DNA from: Aldehydirespirator sp965220345
Lineage (GTDB): Bacteria; Actinomycetota; Acidimicrobiia; Acidimicrobiales; Aldehydirespiratoraceae
NCBI GenBank assembly: GCA_965220345.1
Contig: OZ244822.1
Location: forward strand, 2,754,186 to 2,818,185
Reading direction: 5' to 3'
Length of the DNA: 64,000 nt
This document shows, one piece after another, positions 32,406-41,411 of the stretch. The translations under genes were made by a program, and so were the position numbers. Each line of letters opens with the position of its first letter. Positions within the stretch are counted from its first letter, which is position 1. The notes under the pieces were generated by a model. The model searched no databases and was not told where the DNA came from. It was given only the letters and a program-made list of their open reading frames with translations.

Positions 32406-35366
32406 TTACACAAGCATTTCATGCAAGTAACGACCGGTATGGCTTTCCGGCACTTCAGCTACCTGCTCAGGGGTTCCCTCAGCCACGATCCGCCCGCCTC
32501 CAGAACCACCCTCGGGACCTAAATCAATAATCCAATCAGCGGTTTTGATCACGTCAAGGTTGTGCTCAATGACTACTACCGTGTTGCCTTGATCCACCAG
32601 CCGACCCAGCACTGTAAGCAGTTTGCGGACATCCTCAAAATGCAGCCCTGTGGTGGGCTCATCCAAGATGTACATGGTGTGACCCGTGGAACGCTTAGCC
32701 AGTTCGCTAGAGAGCTTGACACGCTGCGCTTCGCCACCCGACAAAGTGGGCGCAGGCTGACCAAGTCGAACATAACCGAGACCCACATCCACCAGAGTGC
32801 TCATATGGCGAGCGATCACCGGCTGGTTAGCAAAAAACTCCAAAGCTTCCTCGCACGGCATGTCTAGCACATCAGCGATATTGAGCCCCTTGAAGGTCAC
32901 TTCCAGCGTGTCACGGTTGTAGCGCTTTCCCTTACAGACTTCGCAAGGCACATATACATCAGGCAGGAAATGCATTTCTATGCGAATAGTGCCGTCACCG
33001 CTACAAGCTTCGCAACGCCCGCCTGCCACATTAAACGAGAACCTTCCCGGCATATAGCCACGCACTTTCGCTTCGGAAGTATTCGCGAAAAGCTTGCGCA
33101 CATGATCAAAGACTTTGGTGTATGTCGCCGGATTGGATCTTGGGGTGCGGCCTATCGGCGACTGGTCAATACCAATGACCTTGTCGAGATGACCGACCCC
33201 GTCGACGCGGGTGTGATGCCCGGGCGGGAGCTTCGAACGGTAGACGTGCTGCATCAACGCACGATGCAGTATCTCGTTAACCAGCGAAGATTTGCCCGAA
33301 CCCGACACTCCAGTCACGCACACCAAACGCTGTAACGGAAAAGCCACATCAATATTGTCGAGATTGTTCTCACGGGCACCTCGCACCACCAACTGAGTTC
33401 CGTCGCCTTTTCGACGCATCTGCGGTATCTCAATACGGCGCTCCCCCGTCAGATACTGACCGGTGATTGAGTCTTTGACTTTGAGTAAGTCTTTCAGTGA
33501 TCCAGAATGCACTACTGTGCCTCCGTGCTCGCCAGCGCCCGGGCCGATATCCACCACATGATCAGCCACTCGTATGGTTTCCTCGTCATGCTCCACGACC
33601 AGCACAGTGTTACCGAGGTCACGCATTCGCAGCATGGTGTCGATGAGACGCCGATTATCGCGCTGATGCAAGCCGATAGAGGGCTCATCAAGCACGTACA
33701 GCACACCTACTAGACCCGAACCGACCTGACTAGCAAGACGAATGCGCTGAGCTTCGCCGCCTGCCAGTGTGGCTGCGCCGCGTGACAGGTTCAAATAATC
33801 CAGTCCCACGTCAAGCAAAAACCCGAGCCGTGAAAGTATCTCTTTGAGCACCTGATCAGCGATCATGGTGTCACGGTCATCAAGATCTAACTCGGCGAGG
33901 GTCTTGGCTGCATCAGCTATCGGCATCTCACACAGTTCGTGAATGTTTCGACCGTCCACCGTCACCGCTAGCGACATGGGATTGAGCCTGGCACCATTGC
34001 ATTCACCGCAGGGCACTTGGCGCATGTAACCCTCAATGTTTTCGCGGGCTGCGTCGCTTTCGGATTCTTCATGACGGCGCATCAGATGAGGCACAATCCC
34101 CTCAAAGCGCGCCTCATAAACCCGTCGTCGTCCGAAACGGTTCTCATAGCGGACTTTCACTCGCCCCTTCACACCTTTGGCATACAAAAGCAGATCACGT
34201 TGGCGGGCAGGCAGCGAACCCCAGGGCACATCCTGCTTGATGCCGTATTCTTCGCAGATCGCTTCCACCAGTCGCGGGTAGTAACGCGACCTGCTAGCAG
34301 CCCACGGGGCGATGGCACCACTAGCGACTGTTACATCGGGGTCAGGCACCACAAGCTGAGGGTCAACCTCAAAAACACTGCCTAGACCATCACAATGCGA
34401 ACACGCCCCGTAAGGCGAGTTGAACGAGAAGTTGCGCGGCGCTAACTCCTCGAAAGACTTGCCATCAGACGGGCGTGCCAAATGCTGGCTAAACACAACT
34501 CGACGCGGCGTTTCAATGTCAATGTCGGTGCCACTGTCAATGTTGGTGTCGGCAGCAGCTGCTTGGGCAGCTTTATCTGAACTAACCGAGTTAGCTGAGT
34601 TAGCTGACCTAGAAGGCACTATCTCGATCTCGACGAGGCCGTCAGCCAGACGCAAAGCGGTTTCAATTGAGTCGGTGAGGCGGCGCTCAACCCCGTCACG
34701 CAACACCAGACGGTCGACCACCACAGCAATGTCGTGCATCTCGTAGCGGGCCAGTTCTAAGCCATCGCTGCCTCCCGACAAGCCAGTGGCATCAGCCATG
34801 TCGGCTAGTTCCACCAGTTCACCATCCACTATGGCGCGAGCGAATCCTTGGCTAGCCAGATCGGTGAGCAGCGTGTCGTAGGTGCCTTTGCGGCCCCGCA
34901 CCACTGGAGCAAGCACCTGAAAGCGAGTGCCGGATGCCATTGCTAGAACGCGATCAACGATCTGCTGCGGGGTTTGTCGGACTAGACGCTCACCGGTCTC
35001 GGGATCATGAGGCACACCGATACGGGCATACAGCAACCGCAGATAGTCGTATACCTCGGTGACAGTGCCCACAGTTGAGCGAGGATTACGTGAAGCACTC
35101 TTCTGGTCGATAGAGATGGCCGGAGACAAACCCTCAATGAAATCAACATCGGGTTTGTCCATCTGGCCGAGGAACTGCCGGGCGTAAGCCGAAAGCGACT
35201 CGACGTAACGGCGTTGACCTTCTGCGTAGATCGTGTCGAAAGCCAGCGAACTTTTGCCCGAACCTGAGAGGCCTGTGATAACTATCAGCTGATCACGGGG
35301 AAGATCTAGATCAATGTCTCGAAGGTTGTGCTCACGCGCCCCCGAAACCACCAGTCGCTCAGCCAC
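32406..35366 (-). CDS. uvrA: UvrABC excinuclease subunit A
   Basis: This 986-residue DNA-damage recognition ATPase has two ABC modules: Walker A GLSGSGKSSLAFDT near 32 and GVSGSGKSSLVNEI near 665. Zinc-binding Cys clusters (CSHCDGLG, CGECNGARL, CEACSGDGTI) and two signatures (LSRGAATLAGGEAQR and LSGGEAQRVKLSSEL) are visible. An insertion near 255-285, rich in Ala/Ser/Asp (AAAADTNIDSGTDIDIE), interrupts the first module. The start GTG 35366 follows a TAGAGT box by 7 bp, which suggests a leaderless transcript that also covers uvrC. Confidence 0.97.
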   Translation of the reverse strand: MAERLVVSGAREHNLRDIDLDLPRDQLIVITGLSGSGKSSLAFDTIYAEGQRRYVESLSAYARQFLGQMDKPDVDFIEGLSPAISIDQKSASRNPRSTVGTVTEVYDYLRLLYARIGVPHDPETGERLVRQTPQQIVDRVLAMASGTRFQVLAPVVRGRKGTYDTLLTDLASQGFARAIVDGELVELADMADATGLSGGSDGLELARYEMHDIAVVVDRLVLRDGVERRLTDSIETALRLADGLVEIEIVPSRSANSANSVSSDKAAQAAAADTNIDSGTDIDIETPRRVVFSQHLARPSDGKSFEELAPRNFSFNSPYGACSHCDGLGSVFEVDPQLVVPDPDVTVASGAIAPWAASRSRYYPRLVEAICEEYGIKQDVPWGSLPARQRDLLLYAKGVKGRVKVRYENRFGRRRVYEARFEGIVPHLMRRHEESESDAARENIEGYMRQVPCGECNGARLNPMSLAVTVDGRNIHELCEMPIADAAKTLAELDLDDRDTMIADQVLKEILSRLGFLLDVGLDYLNLSRGAATLAGGEAQRIRLASQVGSGLVGVLYVLDEPSIGLHQRDNRRLIDTMLRMRDLGNTVLVVEHDEETIRVADHVVDIGPGAGEHGGTVVHSGSLKDLLKVKDSITGQYLTGERRIEIPQMRRKGDGTQLVVRGARENNLDNIDVAFPLQRLVCVTGVSGSGKSSLVNEILHRALMQHVYRSKLPPGHHTRVDGVGHLDKVIGIDQSPIGRTPRSNPATYTKVFDHVRKLFANTSEAKVRGYMPGRFSFNVAGGRCEACSGDGTIRIEMHFLPDVYVPCEVCKGKRYNRDTLEVTFKGLNIADVLDMPCEEALEFFANQPVIARHMSTLVDVGLGYVRLGQPAPTLSGGEAQRVKLSSELAKRSTGHTMYILDEPTTGLHFEDVRKLLTVLGRLVDQGNTVVVIEHNLDVIKTADWIIDLGPEGGSGGGRIVAEGTPEQVAEVPESHTGRYLHEMLV

Positions 35367-35373
35367 CTCACAA

Positions 35374-35379
35374 ACTCTA
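35374..35379 (-). promoter_or_regulatory. Possible -10 box of a leaderless uvrA transcript
   Basis: Read on the minus strand, TAGAGT is followed by 7 bp and the GTG start of uvrA. It fits the TANNNT pattern. No convincing -35 was found. Confidence 0.3.
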
Positions 35380-35453
35380 CGCAGATACTCAGACCATCAA
35401 CGCGCACTCTTGAGAGCATCCGCGCAAGAAACCCCTGCGTGCGGCTGCGCCTG

Positions 35454-36470
35454 TCACGAGCAGGCTGCTAGCACAGCGGCTAGTTCCTCAGGAAGAGGAG
35501 ACTGAGTCTTGATGATCTCGCCGCTGACGGGATGGCTAAAGGCAAGCGAATGAGCGTGCAGGAACGGGCGTTTCAGCGCAAAGGCGGTTCGATCATGTGC
35601 TGCGACACCACGGCCAGAACGTCCAGAACCGTAGGAACCGTGGATGCCGTAGGCGGGATCACCGACCACAGGATGACCGATAGCGCGCAAATGAACTCTG
35701 ATCTGATGGGTTCGGCCGGTCTCCAATCGGCAGTCAAGCAGGGCGACACGAGCTGGGGCGGTGAAGCGCTGCTTGACCTGATAGTGAGTTCGAGCGGTGC
35801 GGCCCCTTTCGGTGACGGTCATTCGCAGAGGATTGCGGCTAGAGCGGCCTACGGGAGCATCAACAACTCCTGCTGAAGCTTCGGGATGTCCCCAGATCAG
35901 CGCATAGTAGACCCGTTCGGGTTGATGTGATCGCATCTGCTTAACCAGTGATTGGTAGGCGCGCTCGCTGCGAGCGACGACCAGCAGCCCAGAAGTGTCA
36001 CGGTCGAGTCGATGCACGATTCCAGGCCTAGCAGGGTCTCCAACCTCGGCGATTTCGGGGTAGCGGGCCAGAAGCCCGTTGACGAGAGTGCCTTGATCAT
36101 GCCCGGCACCTGGATGCACTACCAGTCCGGCCTGCTTGTCCACTACCACTATGTCAGAATCCTCAAACACCACTGCAAATCTGCCGATAGCTACAGCCTC
36201 GTCGGGCAGCAGAACTGGATCTTCTGCGACTGTGGCGGTGATCAGAAGGCACTCGCCCTGAGCAACCCGGCGCGAACCAGCAGTGACCACCACACCATTT
36301 ACCTGCACATCACCTTCAGTCACAAGACGAGCCGCTGTGGAGCGGCTCACGTCAGCCAACAACGCCACCGCCCGATCTAGGCGCATACCGTCGAGAGCGG
36401 CACCTATGGGCTCTATGTGCGGCTCATAGGTGTCTGCGTTGCCGCTTGAAGGTTGAGTCGCTTGAGTCAC
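35454..36470 (-). CDS. rluD: RluD-family 23S rRNA pseudouridine synthase
   Basis: This protein of about 338 residues has an N-terminal S4 RNA-binding domain (MRLDRAVALLADVSRSTAARL). The catalytic domain carries HRLDRDTSGLL, whose Asp is catalytic, with LETGRTHQIRVHL and HPVVGDPAYG downstream. It modifies uridines in 23S rRNA. I place the start at GTG 36470, just after the lspA stop (36493). A longer frame to 36587 would overlap lspA by about 95 bp and lacks family similarity. It forms a unit with lspA, as in many bacteria. Confidence 0.9.
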   Translation of the reverse strand: MTQATQPSSGNADTYEPHIEPIGAALDGMRLDRAVALLADVSRSTAARLVTEGDVQVNGVVVTAGSRRVAQGECLLITATVAEDPVLLPDEAVAIGRFAVVFEDSDIVVVDKQAGLVVHPGAGHDQGTLVNGLLARYPEIAEVGDPARPGIVHRLDRDTSGLLVVARSERAYQSLVKQMRSHQPERVYYALIWGHPEASAGVVDAPVGRSSRNPLRMTVTERGRTARTHYQVKQRFTAPARVALLDCRLETGRTHQIRVHLRAIGHPVVGDPAYGIHGSYGSGRSGRGVAAHDRTAFALKRPFLHAHSLAFSHPVSGEIIKTQSPLPEELAAVLAACS

Positions 36471-36492
36471 GGGCAGGAATCGAATGCAAGAA

Positions 36493-37044
36493 TCACGAGT
36501 CTTGATGCTGATTTGTGCTGGGCGGAGCTTGAGCAGCTGATTCCCGCAAGATGCCAGCGCGCCGGTAAGAGTGCCACACCATAACAATGCCTCCGACCAC
36601 TACTCCCATGTCGGCCACGTTCCACACCGGCCACCACTGCACATCAATGAAATCAACCACAGCCCCTTGAAGGAAACCGTCGTCAGAGCGGAAGAGGCGA
36701 TCGCTGAGGTTGCCGAGCGCTCCCCCGGCGATGCAGCCAGCAGCAACCGCAGACCAACGGTCCGACACTAGGCGACGGTTAAGCAGCAGCACGGCAGTAA
36801 CCCCGACCGCTGCCATTCCAAGCAGCGGCCCCAGCCCTTGAAAACTGCCGAAAGCGGCACCAGTGTTGAAGACGAGCCGCAGCCTCAGGGTCCACACCAG
36901 ATCAATGATCCGACCGTTGTCGAGTGCCTGCAAAGCCCACCATTTGGTGATTTGATCAACGGCCAGCAGCGACGCGGCTGCTATTAGGGCTCTTGGCGTG
37001 TGGCGGTAGGCACGCCCGGTGGTCACCGGGGCGGGCATTATCAA
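36493..37044 (-). CDS. lspA: Lipoprotein signal peptidase (signal peptidase II)
   Basis: This 183-residue membrane protein has four hydrophobic helices. The two catalytic Asp residues are seen in GALGNLSDRL and VWNVADMGVV, and NTGAAFGSF is also family-typical. It cleaves prolipoproteins after lipid attachment, including, presumably, the lipoproteins of the island. It starts 6 bp after the DksA-like gene stop and lies in the divIVA-dksA-lspA-rluD unit. Confidence 0.95.
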   Translation of the reverse strand: MIMPAPVTTGRAYRHTPRALIAAASLLAVDQITKWWALQALDNGRIIDLVWTLRLRLVFNTGAAFGSFQGLGPLLGMAAVGVTAVLLLNRRLVSDRWSAVAAGCIAGGALGNLSDRLFRSDDGFLQGAVVDFIDVQWWPVWNVADMGVVVGGIVMVWHSYRRAGILRESAAQAPPSTNQHQDS

Positions 37045-37050
37045 ATGCTT

Positions 37051-38637
37051 TCAGCGGCGACCGAAGTCACGCGCTTTCACTTCAACCCGCTCGGCAGCCC
37101 AAGGAATGGCACGGAGGCGTTCTTTTTGGATCGGCTCGCCCGAAGTGACACAAAACCCGAAGGTGTCATTGTCGATGCGCTGTAGGGCGGCATCAATCTG
37201 GCTAACGGTGTGGCGCGCCTGACTGGACAGGGCAAGATCACGTTCGCGTTCCACGGCGACTGTGGTTCCTTCGCCGCCTTCCTCGTCGAACTGCACGTCA
37301 CCGGGCTCACGGTTAGCCATCAACGAGTCTGCTTCGGCCTGATACTCCTCAGCGGAATGGAGATATTTGGCACGCTCATTATTGAGTTTGCGGCGCATTT
37401 CGTTGAGGAACTTGTCGCCAAGGCGAGCTTTGGCTGAGCGTTTTGGGGTTGCGGACGACTTCTTTGCAGGTGTCTTTCTTGCAGTCGCTTTTCTGGTGGC
37501 AGGTGGCTTCTTGGTCGCCGATGTTCTGGTTGACGTTTTGGCTGTGGAAGCCTTGGCTGAAGATCTTTTGGTAGCGGTCGTCTTAGGTGGAGACTTCTTA
37601 GCAGCAGACGGCTTCGCAGCCGCCTTAGTCGCAGATGCCTTCTTAGCCGAAGATCTCTTGACAGTAGTCGTCTTAGCAGCAGACGGCTTCTTGGTTGCCG
37701 ATGCCCTGGTTGACGTTTTGGCTGTGGAAGCCTTGGCTGAAGATCTTTTGGTAGCAGTCGATTTAGGGGGAGACTTCTTAGCGGGAGTCGACTTGGGTGC
37801 CGCCTTAGTCGCAGGAGCCTTCTTAGCCGAAGCTCTCTTAGCAACAGTCGCTTTAGCAGCAGACGACTTAGGTGCTGCCTTAGTCGCAGATGCCTTGGTA
37901 GAAGTCGATTTAGGGGCAGGTTTCTTAGCAGCAGACGACTTGGGGGTTGCCGATGCCCTAGTTGACGTTTTGGCAGTGGAAGCCTTAGCCGAAGATCTCT
38001 TGACAACAGTCGATTTAGCAGCAGGCTTCTTCGCAGCAGTCGGCTTCGCTGCCGCCTTAGTCGCAGGGGCCTTCTTAGCCGAAGATCTCTTAGCAGTAGC
38101 CGTCTTAGCAGCAGGTTTCTTCGCAGCAGACGACTTAGGTGCCGCCTTAGCTGTAGATGCCTTGGTAGCAGTCGATTTAGCAGCAGGCTTCTTCGCAGCA
38201 GTCGGCTTCGCTGCCGCCTTAGTCGCAGGGGCCTTCTTAGCCGAAGATCTCTTAGCAACAGTCGATTTAGCAGCAGGCTTCTTAACGGCAGACGACTTAG
38301 GTGCCGCCTTAGTTGTAGATGCCTTGGTAGCAGTCGATTTAGCAGCAGGCTTCTTCGCAACAGACGACTTGGGGGTTGCCGATGCCCTAGTTGACGTTTT
38401 GGCAGTGGAAGCCTTAGCTGAAGATCTTTTGGTAGCGGTCGTCTTAGGGGGAGGCTTCTTAGCAGCAGACGGCTTCTTTGCAGCCGCCTTAGTCGCAGGA
38501 GCCTTTGTAGCCGACGAGCCCCTAGCAACAGTCGCTTTAGCAGCAGGTTTCTTGGCAGCAGCAGGCTTCTTTGCAGCCGCCTTAGTAGCAGATGTCTTGC
38601 TTGCTGGTGACTTCTTAGTCGCTCTACGTTCAGCCAC
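37051..38637 (-). CDS. DksA/TraR-like protein with long Lys/Ala-rich repeat domain
   Basis: From GTG 38637 the protein has about 528 residues. Residues 1-395 are low-complexity repeats of Lys, Ala, Ser, Pro and Thr (SSAAKKPAAKSTATKAS-type units), like histone H1 tails. The last ~130 residues form a coiled-coil plus a DksA/TraR-type end (FGFCVTSGEPIQKERLRAIP). Only the first Cys of the usual four-Cys zinc finger remains. The basic tail should bind DNA or RNA. The start overlaps the divIVA stop by 8 bp. A longer start at 38745 would overlap divIVA by about 115 bp and is less likely. Confidence 0.8.
   Translation of the reverse strand: MAERRATKKSPASKTSATKAAAKKPAAAKKPAAKATVARGSSATKAPATKAAAKKPSAAKKPPPKTTATKRSSAKASTAKTSTRASATPKSSVAKKPAAKSTATKASTTKAAPKSSAVKKPAAKSTVAKRSSAKKAPATKAAAKPTAAKKPAAKSTATKASTAKAAPKSSAAKKPAAKTATAKRSSAKKAPATKAAAKPTAAKKPAAKSTVVKRSSAKASTAKTSTRASATPKSSAAKKPAPKSTSTKASATKAAPKSSAAKATVAKRASAKKAPATKAAPKSTPAKKSPPKSTATKRSSAKASTAKTSTRASATKKPSAAKTTTVKRSSAKKASATKAAAKPSAAKKSPPKTTATKRSSAKASTAKTSTRTSATKKPPATRKATARKTPAKKSSATPKRSAKARLGDKFLNEMRRKLNNERAKYLHSAEEYQAEADSLMANREPGDVQFDEEGGEGTTVAVERERDLALSSQARHTVSQIDAALQRIDNDTFGFCVTSGEPIQKERLRAIPWAAERVEVKARDFGRR
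37440..38620. repeat. Imperfect tandem repeats coding the Lys/Ala-rich domain
   Basis: Blocks such as GCAGCAGGCTTCTTCGCAGC and GAAGCCTTAGCTGAAGATCT recur many times with unit lengths in multiples of three. They keep the frame open on both strands, which explains a 453-codon plus-strand frame here. They are coding repeats, not CRISPR. Confidence 0.85.
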
Positions 38638-39616
38638 GAGAGCTGAGCCTACCGTTGCGGGCAGCTGGGCTATTGGTAGCACGATCTTTGTCGTCGGGGT
38701 CAAAAAAGGCTGTGATGGCAGCGTCTGAGTCGGGTTGCGGGGCATCGCCAGCGACCACTTGTCGAAGCTGTTCTATGAACTCTTCATCAAAGTCCGCTTC
38801 GGAAGCGGTGGTCTCTTCTTGGATTTGGCCGTTCTCAGCGGCTTCAGTGTCAGTGTCAAACAATCCGGCTATGTCAAGTTCAAAGGGCATGGTAGGCGGG
38901 CCCGCTAGCGGAAAATCGGTTTCGGAACCGGTAACAGAGTCCGATGATGTGGCTATGCCTTTGGCTGCAATGTCTTCACTAGCAATGTCAGGCCCGAACA
39001 CGTCAGCCGACTCGAACACCGACGAAGGGTCAGATGACTCAGGCTCAACCTCGTCAGCTGCGGTCCCCGAATCTTGAAACCCCATGCTCTGACCGCGAGC
39101 CTCATTGAGGGACGCAGCCTGCTCGAACTCTTCAACGAACGACTGGAATGACACCGCTAAAGAGCGCAGAGTGTCACGCTCGGTGTTGAGCCTGGCATCA
39201 ATTTCAACGACGCGTGACTCCGACTCAGCCAGAACCGCAGCGGCATGTTCCTCAGCCGAGCACCGTAACTCGATGGCTTTTGCTTCGGCTTCTGCGACGG
39301 TTTGGGAAGCCTGCTCTTGAGCCGAGTCAATGATCGACTGCGCCTCGGATTGAGCCTCAGAAATCGCCGAATCAGCAGTGCGCTGAGCCATTACCAGCGT
39401 GCGCAGCAGCGTTTCACGTATTTCGGCATCCCCGTTGTCCTTGTCGGATTGAGCTTCGGTTTGAGCCAAGCGAAGTTCCAACTCCCGGATTCGCTCTTCG
39501 GCTTGCGCGGCTCTGTGGTTGGCAATCTTCACATAGTGGTCTACTTCGCTTTGGTCATAGCCGCGCATCCGCTCGCGGAACTTGACTTCAGAAGCAACTT
39601 CAGTAACTGAGTTCAT
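38630..39616 (-). CDS. DivIVA-domain cell division/growth protein
   Basis: From ATG 39616 the protein has 328 residues. The N-terminal DivIVA motif is EVKFRERMRGYDQSEVDHYV. A long coiled coil follows (about 45-165: AEERIRELELRL, AEAEAKAIELRCSAEEH) and then an acidic disordered tail. DivIVA/Wag31 proteins mark curved membranes and organise polar growth or septation. The position beside yggT and sepF is typical. An upstream start at 39661 adds 15 residues outside the conserved domain. Confidence 0.85.
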   Translation of the reverse strand: MNSVTEVASEVKFRERMRGYDQSEVDHYVKIANHRAAQAEERIRELELRLAQTEAQSDKDNGDAEIRETLLRTLVMAQRTADSAISEAQSEAQSIIDSAQEQASQTVAEAEAKAIELRCSAEEHAAAVLAESESRVVEIDARLNTERDTLRSLAVSFQSFVEEFEQAASLNEARGQSMGFQDSGTAADEVEPESSDPSSVFESADVFGPDIASEDIAAKGIATSSDSVTGSETDFPLAGPPTMPFELDIAGLFDTDTEAAENGQIQEETTASEADFDEEFIEQLRQVVAGDAPQPDSDAAITAFFDPDDKDRATNSPAARNGRLSSRG

Positions 39617-39704
39617 GGCGCAATAGTGCCACGTTGACTGTGCTGTTTGGTGGATGCTCAAACGCTCAGCAGATGCTCAATCGTCCGGCAGATGCTTCAG
39701 TCTC

Positions 39705-39962
39705 TCAGCAGAGGATCCTTCGGATTATCTGAATGCCAAAGATTACGATTATTGGTGAGAAGTCGATGGCCGTTCTCCCGAAGCGGGCTGCAGGCACTAG
39801 ACGCCGCACTGGTTTCATTACTGGGTCGGTCACCGTGTAAACAAAACCGGCGACAGCGGCCATCGCCCCGTTGTGGTTGAGAGGAAACCAGCTCAACACC
39901 ACACTGACGAATATCGCCAGCAGATAAAAGAACAAAAGCAAGCAGATCAGACTCATGATCAT
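39705..39962 (-). CDS. YggT family membrane protein
   Basis: This protein of about 85 residues has two transmembrane helices. The YggT signature reads FVSVVLSWFPLNHNG, then TDPVMKPVRRLVP, then IDFSPIIVIFGIQII. The role is not well known; neighbours suggest cell division or envelope function. I start at ATG 39962 because the frame upstream to 40049 contains a TG/CA microsatellite and lacks family features. ATG 39956 is equally possible. Confidence 0.85.
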   Translation of the reverse strand: MIMSLICLLLFFYLLAIFVSVVLSWFPLNHNGAMAAVAGFVYTVTDPVMKPVRRLVPAARFGRTAIDFSPIIVIFGIQIIRRILC

Positions 39963-40002
39963 CCTGTCAGCCTCCGATGCCCGTTGGGGTATGGCCGAAA
40001 CC

Positions 40003-40022
40003 TGTGTGTGTGCGTGTGTGTG
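40003..40022. repeat. TG/CA dinucleotide microsatellite in yggT leader
   Basis: TGTGTGTGTGCGTGTGTGTG lies about 40 bp upstream of the chosen yggT start, between sepF and yggT. One C breaks the run. Confidence 0.85.
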
Positions 40023-40112
40023 GGGATCGCCAGACTGTGCCAGCAGCAATGTCGATCAAGTTAATCAAGATCAGTCAGGTCACTGGGAGAGCAGGTCAAT
40101 GAGAGAAGTTGT

Positions 40113-40670
40113 TCAGGGGCGGTGCCGACGGCCGCCGCGCTGTGACTCGGCATCTTCGGGGGTTAGCAAATACACCTGATCGGCGACACGGTCCATCTTG
40201 CCACCAATTGCGTAACAGAGTCCACTGGCGAAATCAACCAGCCTGCGCCGCAGATCGCGATCCAAAGCCTGCAGATTCACGATCACCGGCTGACCCGACT
40301 TGAATCTGTCACCAATCTCTTGAGCATCGTTGAAAGCGGCTGGAGTGACGGCGTGAGGTTTCATCGGGTTGGTCGGCTTTCTGGAGGGCAGCGAATGAAC
40401 CACTTTCACATCATCATCACCGTAACTGCTGGCACCGACATCTTCTGAGGCTGGCGCAAGGCTGACCGGCCTAACGGTGCGTCCCAACGCAGAAGTGTCG
40501 CCGGTCATGCTCGGGTCAACCGTCACTCCCGACCCTGGGGCTATATCAACCCCAGATGGATAACGACTGGGCGCAGCGTTGGGCACCTGCTGGGAACGAA
40601 CCGGGTCTTCGTAGCCCTCATAGTGCTCGTCGGGCCCAAGCCCGAGGTAGATCATCGCTTTTTTTAGCAT
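40113..40670 (-). CDS. sepF: SepF cell division protein
   Basis: This 185-residue protein has an N-terminal membrane-binding helix (MLKKAMIYLGLG), a disordered linker and a C-terminal SepF domain (about 90-170: FKSGQPVIVNLQALDRDLRRRLVDFASGL in parts, then GKMDRVADQVYLLTP). SepF anchors FtsZ to the membrane and is needed in actinobacteria, which lack FtsA. It is in the usual place between yggS and yggT. Confidence 0.95.
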   Translation of the reverse strand: MLKKAMIYLGLGPDEHYEGYEDPVRSQQVPNAAPSRYPSGVDIAPGSGVTVDPSMTGDTSALGRTVRPVSLAPASEDVGASSYGDDDVKVVHSLPSRKPTNPMKPHAVTPAAFNDAQEIGDRFKSGQPVIVNLQALDRDLRRRLVDFASGLCYAIGGKMDRVADQVYLLTPEDAESQRGGRRHRP

Positions 40671-40697
40671 CGTCGTTGTTGCTCCTTACCCGAAACT

Positions 40698-41411
40698 CTA
40701 GCGCATTGGTCGCTCGCCGAAGATGCTTCTGCCTATTCGAAGCATCGTAGCGCCCTCAGAGACAGCAACTTCTAGATCATTGGTCATTCCCATTGAGCAG
40801 TGCCGCAGACCAAGAGTGTCAACCATTTGTCGCAGAAGCCTGAATCCGTTGCGAGCGTCTTCGGGCGGACCGATCGGACCGATACCCATCAGGCCTACTA
40901 GGCGCAGTCCTGCTTCGCTTGCTTGAGAGGCTAATCGTTCCACAGCTGAAGGGTCACAACCGCTTTTGGTGGGTTCCGCTGAGATGTTGACTTGGATCAT
41001 GACAGTGGCACCTGGGGCGCGACAGCTGATCTCGGTAACAAGTTCGGGGCGGTCTACTGTTTGCCAGACATCGATCCAAGGTGTCAAAAGTTTGACCTTG
41101 TTGCGTTGCAGACGGCCCACGAAATGCACTTGCGGGCGAGGTACGGCATTGATTTCGGCCAGTTTGGCTGCACATTCCTGGGCATAATTCTCGGCAATGT
41201 GGCCGATTCCGCACGCAGCTGCTGCATCAATAGCCCAGGCACCCAGAGCTTTGGTGACAGCAACCACAGTGATGCCACTGTGGGAGAAGTTGCGTCCCGA
41301 GGCGCTGGCAATGCGATCCTGTAGCACCTGATATCGCTCAGCAACGTCCAACACAGCTCGGGAGTCGCTGCCAGTGTTGGTGCCAGTGTTGATATCGATT
41401 TCTGTGTTCAT
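40698..41411 (-). CDS. YggS family pyridoxal phosphate homeostasis protein
   Basis: This 237-residue alanine-racemase-like barrel protein carries the PLP-lysine motif VVAVTKAL, then IAENYAQE, HFVGRLQRNKVK and the C-terminal MGMTNDLEVAVSEGATMLRIG. It holds PLP and keeps vitamin B6 balance. The first ~17 residues (NTEIDINTGTNTGSDS) are a low-complexity extension. Its start overlaps the pgeF stop by 4 bp. Confidence 0.93.
   Translation of the reverse strand: MNTEIDINTGTNTGSDSRAVLDVAERYQVLQDRIASASGRNFSHSGITVVAVTKALGAWAIDAAAACGIGHIAENYAQECAAKLAEINAVPRPQVHFVGRLQRNKVKLLTPWIDVWQTVDRPELVTEISCRAPGATVMIQVNISAEPTKSGCDPSAVERLASQASEAGLRLVGLMGIGPIGPPEDARNGFRLLRQMVDTLGLRHCSMGMTNDLEVAVSEGATMLRIGRSIFGERPMR

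Noticed and set aside
34420..34746. Plus-strand frame opposite uvrA with Ala/Glu/Leu repeats
   Set aside because: Antisense shadow of the low-complexity insertion in UvrA.
37440..38620. Possible CRISPR array
   Set aside because: Repeats are imperfect, in coding frame and without unique spacers of constant size. No cas genes are present.
37367..38728. 453-codon plus-strand frame, rich in Ala/Val/Asp/Leu
   Set aside because: It is the antisense shadow of the Lys/Ala-rich repeats of the DksA-like gene. The repeat units are multiples of three and lack stops on both strands.
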